This document shows, in pieces, positions 57,402 to 64,000 of a stretch of DNA of 64,000 bases (the stretch's first letter is position 1; each line of letters opens with the position of its first letter). Position numbers and translations under genes: made by a program. The notes below the pieces were generated by a model. It saw only the letters and a list, made by a program, of their open reading frames with translations, did no database searches and was not told where the DNA came from. This stretch comes from Hysterangium stoloniferum (lineage: Eukaryota; Basidiomycota; Agaricomycetes; Hysterangiales; Hysterangiaceae), in the NCBI GenBank assembly GCA_015178975.1, contig WHVD01000171.1, positions 103,563-167,562 on the forward strand, read 5' to 3'.

Positions 57402-58149
57402 AGGGGGTATCGTCCAGCCAACTCTGCCATGCCATCCAGCTCCACTCATCTCTCCCCACCTCCACACATCTCTTCTGTACCCCCACTACAGCGCTTCACA
57501 TCCTTTTCAGAGTTGCCGGGAAGTCTTGAACCATCCACCGACCTACCTTTTCTTTCCCCTATACCATTACCCCTCCCCTCCATGGAACATTCCCTCATAC
57601 CACTGCCTTCACCTGCATCCAAGCCTTCTCCAGCACTGCAGCCAACCCCACCCCTCCACATGTCGCATGACCCTCTTGTCGTCACCCGCTCTACCCCGAT
57701 GCCACTGCTCCCTGTAGTGTCAGACACTTCCCTTGTTTCCTCGTCAGGGCGGAGTCCACCACCTGCCTCTGCCTACTCCCCTTGCATTTCCCTGGGGAGC
57801 CCCATTCAGCTATCTAATGTTACATTAATGAATGTTGATCACCCTACCCCGGAAATTCTCGCGATGCCTATGGAGGAAGTCCTCGAGGCACCTCCTTCAG
57901 TCACGGAGGTCTCCAAGGAACCTCCCCCAGCAATGAACGTCTTCCAGGAACCTCCCCCCTTAAGCAAAAAGGCAAAACGGAAGCGGAAATCTGATGTTCA
58001 AGCTGACAAGCCCCTGGTCATTGACCCTTCCCCGGCTGACCTCATTCACAGCCCCCCACCGCAGCCACCCTCTCCCTCTCACTCTCGGGATACAGCTGGC
58101 TCCTCTCATCTCTTCCAGTCAAGTTGGATGCGTGTGTCTATTAATTACC

Positions 58150-58975
58150 TGTTACGACCAGACAATCCCGCCGGACTCCGGGCACTAACCCGTACGCCCC
58201 CACGCGCTACAAGCACCAATCGTCTGTTTATAGGATTTCCTGCCCGGACTCCGTTATGTCAAGACTCATTACGTTTGACCTCATTACGACACACATCAGT
58301 CGCCGGACTTCCCCCGGACTCCGTCTCTGTCTATGTCCGTCTTCGTCCCACGCATCAGTCACTGGTCCCCGCTTAGAATCCCGTTACCGCTCTAATCGAG
58401 CCCCGTTCCCGTTTTAGTCAAATGACCTGTCACGATTTAGGACTCCGCTCCCGCTCCGTTTCCCGTTATGGGTTATGCTTTGTCACGATTCGGACTCCGC
58501 TCCGTTACGTTCCGTTCCTAACACCAATTTGGTGTTTACTATTCCCGTTTCATGTTTTGTTAGTTTTTTTTCGCCATTACTGGATTTGGTATGTCATTCA
58601 CTCCATGGTCTATATAAACTGGCAGATGTTGTACATACAATCCAGTCAGAAAATTAGCTTAGATTCCCCCCAGTAATCTAATAATATTTTCCGCTCTAAA
58701 ACCTTACTCGATTCACATCGCTCGCACTAGTCGGAGCCCACGGGCTCTGGCGCATCTATCTCTCTCAACCAACTTGACTCACGACCCATGACCCACGACC
58801 CCCGACTTACGACCTACGACCCACGAACCCCGCCCGGACTCCCCGGGATCCCCGTCCGTCCGTTTGAAATTGGACAACACGATCTAGTGAGGGCGCAGCC
58901 TATAAGCTGAAGCCAAGTCCTACCGGATATCCCGCGGGTTTCTCCGGAAACCCGGCCTGTGTGTGTATCCTAACA
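58150..58975 (+). repeat. LTR-A, 5' LTR
   Basis: 826 bp from TGTTACGACC to CCTAACA, with TGTTA/TAACA ends. It contains a GACCCACGACC-like tandem block (58,780-58,840), TATATAAAC (about 58,612), and the GCAGCCTATAAGCTGAAGCC block shared with decayed copies at 16-17 kb. No obvious tRNA-complementary TGG follows the LTR. Confidence 0.82.
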
Positions 58976-59011
58976 GTATTTTCTGACTAATACTCACAGA
59001 TTGTTTTCATT

Positions 59012-60312
59012 ATGCCACCAAGAAGAAGTACACGTGCACAGTCATCAATACCTGGACCGTCGACTCTTCATTCCCCGTTAACTCTGTATACCAGTCAGAC
59101 GCTTGCGAACCAGTCGGAACCCATGGAAGAAGCCCGCATCGAAGAAGTCCCAGAAGACCTGAAGACCTGGATGAATCCGAGCGCGAGGACAATTCCATGG
59201 CCCCTGACAAGGGCAAAGGTGTCGAAATCCCTCCTGAAAATCCTCCGCCTGTTCAACGACCGCATTTGGGGGATTCTACTTCTGAATTTTTAGCAGGTAC
59301 CATAGATAAATTCATGACGCACCTGCTCGAAGAATGAAAGAAAAAGGAACAAGAACCTCCATGGTCAAAAGTCAATGCTCCGGAACCCTTCACGGGTTCC
59401 AACCCAAACAAACTCTCTACTTTCCTCATGCAATGTCGCTTCAACTTCCGTGATCGTGCCGCTGCATTCTCCATGGACTCCCGAAAAGTCAATTACGCAC
59501 TGTCATATTTATCGGGATCCGCATTGAAATGGTTCGAACTGGCTTTTAGCAGAATATCCGAGGAAGAGCCACTCTGGCTTGAAAATTGGGAGGCGTTTGT
59601 TGAGGAGCTTGAAACCAACTTCGGCCCATATGACCCGACAGGAGAAGCCGAGAATAGTCTCACAAATCTTCATATGAAGGACACGCAGCGCATCACGGAC
59701 TACATCGTCCAATTCAATAATCTTGCAGCTCGTTGTCAGTGGGGCGATCCCGCTCTCCACCACCAATTCTACGCCAGTCTGCCATCCCGCCTTAAAGACG
59801 AAGTCTCGAAAGGAGAAGTTGGCAAGCCAAAAACCCTGTCCCGTATGTGCCTCAAAGCTCAAAACGCGGACGCACGTTATTGGGAACGTCGCGCGGAAGT
59901 TGCCTGCGAGACATCCGCGGACAAAATAAACAAGTCCAAGGACAAAAACAATAACAACAATTCGTCAACCAGCAACCAGAACTCCACGCAATCCGACAAG
60001 AAGAACGATAAAAAGTCTTCAAACAACAACAACAACAATAAGGACAATAAGGACAACAACAAGGGTCAACAGTCCGGCAAGCAAACCGGAAAACCCGACC
60101 TCTCAGGCAAACTCGGACCCGATGGCAAATTGACTCCACAAGAAAGACAACGTCGTATGGACAACAACCTCTGTCTCTTGTGTGGGAAACCCGGTCATCG
60201 AGTCCCGGAATGTCCGCTGGCAAAAGCAAACTCTTCAAAGGGTCGATCAGCCAAAGCCTCCACGGAAACCCCGTCGAAGGACAAACCGGCTGCCGATTCG
60301 AAAAAAGAGTAA
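59012..60312 (+). pseudogene. gag: gag of family A (capsid, CCHC knuckle), two lesions
   Basis: The start MPPRRSTRAQSSIPG at 59,012. A 1-bp shift near 59,155 and a TGA at 59,335 (fits CGA) precede a long clean frame, read here from about 59,340: WSKVNAPEPFTGSNPNKLST, FNFRDRAAAFSMDSRKVNYA, ALKWFELAF, NWEAFVEELETNFGPYDPTG, typical of retrotransposon gag. An Asn/Lys-rich linker (about 59,925-60,080) follows, then the knuckle CLLCGKPGHRVPEC (60,174-60,215). The stop is TAA at 60,310. It would form the element's particle and bind its RNA. Pol overlaps its end in the -1 frame. Confidence 0.9.
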
Positions 60313-62891
60313 GCAACCCCGCAGACTCCGCGCGGGTTAGGGGTTGCGTTGCCTCTCCGCGCATTCAAGAGTTCACTCGCCTCAACGCATCTGCTCTTTC
60401 ACATTCTGATTCATTTTTCGTTAAACTTATGTCTAATATGATTCCGAAATTCGTTTTTTCAGCTCTCATAGATTCCGGCTCGACTCATTGTTTTTTAGAT
60501 ACAAAATTCACGCAAAAAAATTCTTTGTCAACTTATTCGATAAATCCCGTCACTCTCCGCCTCTTCGATGGCACAAGTAATTCGGTTGTTACCCAAGCTT
60601 GTGATTTACCCATCAATTTCCCTTGTGGAACATCTCAATTGGTCACTTTCTATGTGACCCAGTTAGACTCAAGTTGCTCGGTGGTCCTAGGACATAACTG
60701 GCTTACCCACTACAATCTGTTGATTGACTGGATAGCTAACAGTATAACATTCCGGACTCCCGCGGCGACCGAGGAAACTGCGCCTGTCACGGCCTCCACG
60801 GCACCCATGGCCTTCCCGGCACCTGCAGTCTCAAGGACTCCTGTGATCCCTACGGCACCTATAGCTTCCCCGGAACCCACGGCACCTCCGTCCATTTCTC
60901 TGATTAATGCTGCAGCTTTTATTAGGGCTTCAAAAATGGATGGGTCCCAGGCATTCACTATCAACTTAAAAATTGATGAAGCAACTGGATGTTTTTCAAC
61001 CCCGGTATCTGAATCTGAGCAAGCCGCTGACCTAGAAGGCGTCCCGGAGAAATATCATGACTTCGCGGATGTTTTTAGCAAGCGAAAATCTGACCAGCTT
61101 CCGCCTCATAGAGAATATGACTTAAAAATCGATCTTGAAGATGGCGCCCAGCCACTCCTAGGACATATTTACCCGCTCTCGTCCATGGAACTATCCGCAA
61201 TCCGTGATTTCCTGGATGAACATTTGTCCATAGGTTTTATTCAACCCTCAAAGTCTCCTTTTGGAGCACCCGTTCTGTTTGTCAGAAAAAAGGATGGATC
61301 CCTTCAACTATGTGTTGATTTTAGAGGACTCAATGCTGTCACCAAAAAGGACAAATATCCACTCCCACTTATATCTGACCTGCTCGATGCTCCACGGAAT
61401 GCCCGGATTTACACCCAAATAGATCTCAAGCACGCCTATCATTTGGTCCAGATTGCCGCGGGCGATGAATGGAAAACCACTTTTAGAACCCGCTATGGGG
61501 CCTTCGAGTGGTTGGTCATCCCTTTTGGACTCACTAATGCCCCATCTGTTTTTCAGCGTTTTATCAATGACATTTTCTCCGACATGCTCGATGTATGCGT
61601 CATTGTTTACTTGGACGACATTCTTATCTACTCCAAGAATCCCGCAGAACATGACAAACAAGTCCGTGAAGTTCTCCGGAGGCTCAGGCAACATGGTTTA
61701 TTCGCAAATGGTAAAAAATGTACTTTTGACACGGACTCCGTGGAATACCTAGGTTTCATGATGGGACCCGATGGACTCCGCATGGACGAAACTAAAGTGC
61801 AAGTCATCAAAGATTGGCCCAAACCCCGAAAAGTTAAAGATATACAATCCTTCCTCGGCTTTGCCAATTTTTACAGACGTTTTATCCGTGGATATTCCGA
61901 CATCACGGTACCCCTTACCCGTCTTACGCGTAAGGGTACTCTGTGGAACTTTAATGATAAGTGTCAAAAAGCTTTCAATCTTTTAAAAAATTCTTTTTCT
62001 ACAGCTCCTATTCTGTCGCATTGGAAACTGGACTTCCCGCTCATTGTTGAAACGGACGCCTCCGACTATGCACTTGGAGCCATTCTCTCTATCCAGGACT
62101 CTGACGGAGAAGTCCACCCTGTGGCTTTTCTGTCCCGGACTTTTACCGGAGCAGAGCTCAACTACGACGTTCATGATAAAGAACTTCTGGCAATCTTTTC
62201 AGCTTTCAAAGCGTGGCGACACTATTTGGAAGGTTCAGGAGCTCCTATTGACGTTGTAACAGATCACAAAAACCTGGAATACTTTTCTACCACAAAACTC
62301 TTGACCTGCCGGCAGGCCTGCTGGTCTGAATATCTCTCCGCTTTCAACATGATTATCCGTTTTCGACCCAGCCATCTCGGCGGCAAACCCGACGCTTTAA
62401 CTAGACGATGGGACATCTATCCTAAAGAGGGGAGCAACGACTATGCAACGGTAAATCCGCACAACCTGAAACCTATTTTCACGAATCAACAACTTACCGC
62501 ATCGGTCCGCGCAACTTTCCTCGTCAATCCCATTGTCCGTGGAATTATCATTATGGATATCGAGAAGTTACATCAAGATATTCTATCGGCAATTCCGCTA
62601 GACCCAGTTACTAAAGCTCATCTGGACAATCCCGTGGACCCCGATCAACCTCGGTGGTCTCTTGATCAACATGGTTTCATTAGACTTGACGATAGGATCT
62701 ATGTACCGGACTCCGATGGCCTCCACCTCAGGATCCTTCAATACAAACATGATCATCCACTCTCAGGACATTTCGGGTACAACAAAACTCTATCATTAAT
62801 AAGAAGAGAATATACTTGGCCCGGACTCCGTGGATTCGTTAAGCACTATTGTAAATCTTGCACTACTTGTCCCCGCTCAAAATCTCAGTGA
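60180..62891 (+). CDS. pol: Family A pol: protease, RT, RNase H, integrase N-terminus
   Basis: Open for over 900 codons. The true entry is probably by frameshift from gag near 60,300, not the ATG at 60,180. Protease SALIDSGSTHCFLD (DSG at 60,471), then a Pro/Ala/Thr-rich spacer (60,760-60,910). [44 protein letters not shown] (Asp), VIVYLDDILIYSK (YLDD, 61,608-61,619). RNase [42 protein letters not shown]. Integrase zinc domain HDHPLSGHFGYNKTL ... CKSCTTCPRSKSQ. The frame ends at TGA 62,889-62,891, but integrase continues in the same frame. Close relative of the fragment at 1-1409. Confidence 0.93.
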   Translation: MWETRSSSPGMSAGKSKLFKGSISQSLHGNPVEGQTGCRFEKRVSNPADSARVRGCVASPRIQEFTRLNASALSHSDSFFVKLMSNMIPKFVFSALIDSGSTHCFLDTKFTQKNSLSTYSINPVTLRLFDGTSNSVVTQACDLPINFPCGTSQLVTFYVTQLDSSCSVVLGHNWLTHYNLLIDWIANSITFRTPAATEETAPVTASTAPMAFPAPAVSRTPVIPTAPIASPEPTAPPSISLINAAAFIRASKMDGSQAFTINLKIDEATGCFSTPVSESEQAADLEGVPEKYHDFADVFSKRKSDQLPPHREYDLKIDLEDGAQPLLGHIYPLSSMELSAIRDFLDEHLSIGFIQPSKSPFGAPVLFVRKKDGSLQLCVDFRGLNAVTKKDKYPLPLISDLLDAPRNARIYTQIDLKHAYHLVQIAAGDEWKTTFRTRYGAFEWLVIPFGLTNAPSVFQRFINDIFSDMLDVCVIVYLDDILIYSKNPAEHDKQVREVLRRLRQHGLFANGKKCTFDTDSVEYLGFMMGPDGLRMDETKVQVIKDWPKPRKVKDIQSFLGFANFYRRFIRGYSDITVPLTRLTRKGTLWNFNDKCQKAFNLLKNSFSTAPILSHWKLDFPLIVETDASDYALGAILSIQDSDGEVHPVAFLSRTFTGAELNYDVHDKELLAIFSAFKAWRHYLEGSGAPIDVVTDHKNLEYFSTTKLLTCRQACWSEYLSAFNMIIRFRPSHLGGKPDALTRRWDIYPKEGSNDYATVNPHNLKPIFTNQQLTASVRATFLVNPIVRGIIIMDIEKLHQDILSAIPLDPVTKAHLDNPVDPDQPRWSLDQHGFIRLDDRIYVPDSDGLHLRILQYKHDHPLSGHFGYNKTLSLIRREYTWPGLRGFVKHYCKSCTTCPRSKSQ
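60301..60307 (+). promoter_or_regulatory. Possible -1 frameshift site between gag and pol
   Basis: A run AAAAAAG lies in the two Lys codons just before the gag GAG TAA end. A -1 shift here passes from DSKK in gag to RVSNPAD in pol. The base before the run is G, so the match to the standard heptamer is imperfect; function is inferred. Confidence 0.4.
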
Positions 62892-64000
62892 CACAAGCCA
62901 TACGGCCTTTTGAAACAACTCCCGGTACCGGAACACCCGTGGAATTCTATATCTATGGATTTCATTGAACACCTACCGGATTCCGAAGGCTTTTCTGCTA
63001 TTCTAGTCGTTGTTGACAGATTCTCAAAACAAGGTATATTCATCCCTACTTATGATACAATTACGTCCGTGCAGTTAGCGGAACTTTTCATTATCCACGT
63101 ATTTTCCAAGCATGGAGTTCCGTCCCACGTGACTTCCGATAGAGGATCAGAGTTCGTGTCTCACTTCTTTAGATCCCTCGGAAAATCCTTGGACATGACA
63201 TTACATTTCACGTCCGGACATCACCCAGAAGGTGATGGACAAACCGAACGCGTCAACCAGACATTGGAACAATACCTCCGCGTATATTGCAACTATCAAC
63301 AGGACAATTGGAAAACCTTGTTACCACTTGCAGAGTTTGCTTACAACAATGCACCCTCGACCACTACTGGCGTTTCCCCGTTCTTTGCAAATAAAGGATA
63401 TAATCCAAACATTACAGTACATCCAGAACGAAATCTCGCCTCTGTTCGTGCTCAAGAGTTCACCATGGACCTCCACGAGCTCCACAAGGAACTCCGGACT
63501 GCAATATTGTCCGCCCAAGAGCAATACCAACATTCAGCGGACAAACACCGGATCCCGCCACCAAACTTCAAGATTGGCGACCGTGTTTATGTCAAAGCTC
63601 AATTCTTCCAGACTACCCGTCCATCAAAGAAGCTTGCTGAAAAATATTTAGGTCTGTTTGAAATTATCGCACAAGTAGGTTCAGTTTCTTGGACCCTACG
63701 GCTTCTGGATAGCATGCGTGTGGTACACCCAGTATTTCATGTTTCTATGCTTGAACCTTGTACTGCTAACACTATCCCGGATCGCGTGCAATCTCCGCCT
63801 CCTCCTGTCGTCATTGACGGAGAACCCGAGTTTGAAATCTCACAGATTTTAGATTCAAAAATAGACAAGCGTCGGTGCACTTGTAAACTGCTTTACTTGG
63901 TCAAGTGGGCAGGTTACGAGGGCACCGATGAAGAAACCTCATGGATTTTGGCCACGGAACTCGGTAATGCCACGGAAATCATTACTGACTTTCATACAGC
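62892..64000 (+). CDS. pol: Family A integrase core and chromodomain (after one TGA), partial
   Basis: Same frame as the preceding pol. Core: SMDFIEHLPDSEGFSAILVV (Asp), HVTSDRGSEFVSHFF (Asp), HHPEGDGQTERVNQTLEQY (Glu), so D,D-35-E is complete. AEFAYNNAPSTTTGVSPFFA and the GPY/F-like LAEKYLGLFEIIAQVGSVSW, HPVFHVSMLEP follow. The chromodomain starts at about 63,828 (EFEISQILDSKID) with LYLVKWAGYEGTDEETSW and runs to the window edge. Apart from the TGA at 62,889 no lesion is visible, so a read-through or a sister copy without the stop could be active. Confidence 0.92.

Larger units (their letters stand above)
43387..58149 (+). mobile_element. Family B chromovirus copy 5, riddled with nested LTRs
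   Basis: 5' LTR-B1, leader, gag, protease, RT/RNase H, integrase, chromodomain, promoter and ORF2 all follow in order once the insertions are skipped. The insertions are LTR-B2 (45,358), B3 (48,423), B2 (50,560), B4 (52,939), B1 with D inside (53,700), B3 (56,052), B1 (56,773) and finally the family A element at 58,150. Each solo LTR is flanked by a 5-bp duplication (one with a mismatch), so the pre-insertion sequence can be read across. The rest of ORF2 and any 3' LTR must lie beyond the window. Confidence 0.92.
55256..58149 (+). pseudogene. ORF2, copy 5, split by two LTRs and the family A element
   Basis: The start MSQEQQPKPKFPNFK at 55,256 keeps one frame to 56,051 with four stops, all TGA at positions that fit CGA. 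The second motif (PRPQFPNFKRIP) is clearer here than in copy 1. Next come the coiled-coil-like EEIRKKRQSEAFSAQVQEEL ... KQKRREEYLQGQ, QEWRRMEGHNNLSIIAPPSG, then LTR-B3 (56,052-56,525), an acidic part (DLSSNSEDDQS), and LTR-B1 (56,773-57,401). An open frame of more than 240 codons (57,402-58,149) follows, Ser/Pro-rich, with KKAKRKRKSDVQADKPLVID (basic patch) and SSWMRVSINY, where the family A LTR enters. Same gene as at 10,723; no known family recognised. Confidence 0.72.
58150..64000 (+). mobile_element. Family A Ty3/gypsy chromovirus, nearly intact, runs off right edge
   Basis: 5' LTR, gag, pol (protease, RT, RNase H, integrase) and chromodomain, inserted in ORF2 of copy 5 right after ATTAATTACC (copy 1 reads ATTAATTACCCC across the site). 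CpG is abundant and few lesions are present: a frameshift and a TGA in gag, and one TGA in integrase. This is the youngest large element of the window. The 3' LTR and the second target duplication are not in view. Confidence 0.93.

Noticed and set aside
58780-58840. GACCCACGACC-like units as telomeric repeat
   Set aside because: Short, imperfect and confined to LTR-A.
59852-60364. Cys/Arg-rich minus-strand frame of 170 codons
   Set aside because: Antisense shadow of the Asn/Lys-rich part of family A gag.

Overview
The window looks like a repeat-dense, probably heterochromatic block of a fungal genome, most likely an agaricomycete basidiomycete. The evidence is Ty3/gypsy chromoviruses of fungal type, Tc1/mariner elements, solo LTRs with 5-bp target duplications, and nonsense mutations that are mostly CGA to TGA, as expected from CpG methylation and deamination. 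I found no convincing host gene, tRNA, rRNA or CRISPR array. The species cannot be named from this sequence.

Two unrelated chromovirus families dominate. Family A (LTR starts TGTTACGACC, ends TAACA) appears as a pol fragment on the minus strand at the left edge, as several decayed LTRs at 16.6-19.5, 39 and 41 kb, and as a nearly intact young element from 58,150 past the right edge. Family B (LTR TGTGA...TCACA) is present as five partial copies: copy 1 (1.4-13.0 kb), copy 2 (19.6-23.1 kb), copy 3 (24.3-34.3 kb), copy 4 (34.3-37.4 kb) and copy 5 (43.4-58.1 kb). Its order is LTR, primer-binding-like leader, gag with CCHC knuckle, protease, RT, RNase H, integrase, chromodomain, and then an additional long gene (called ORF2 here) behind a TATA-like sequence. 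ORF2 is seen in at least four places, on both strands, and I do not recognise it. A third gypsy family (family D: LTR TGTCAC...GTGACA plus gag) sits at 13.5-16.0 kb.

The layout is a nest. Copy 5 is cut by seven solo LTRs (one carrying a further solo LTR inside) and finally by the family A element. Each solo LTR has a 5-bp target duplication, one of them with a single mismatch. Family B LTRs fall into subtypes B1 (about 630 bp), B2 (about 640 bp), B3 (about 474 bp) and B4 (678 bp). Their 3' ends are related (closest between B1 and B3), but each subtype has its own palindrome close to the 5' end.

The class II elements are a 3.9-kb non-autonomous CACTA-like element (27,122-31,020) with about 630-bp inverted termini and two internal inverted satellite arrays, inserted in copy 3 gag with a 3-bp duplication; a Tc1/mariner element with a one-stop transposase (34,312-35,743) inside the 5' LTR of copy 4; and an older Tc1/mariner relic (39,230-40,279).

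Copies 2 and 3 look the oldest (strongly CpG-depleted), copies 1, 4 and 5 intermediate, and the right-hand family A element the youngest. Nearly every coding region is a broken transposon gene, so the annotation is mainly a history of insertions, with ORF2, the LTR palindromes and the CACTA-like element as the parts most worth following up.
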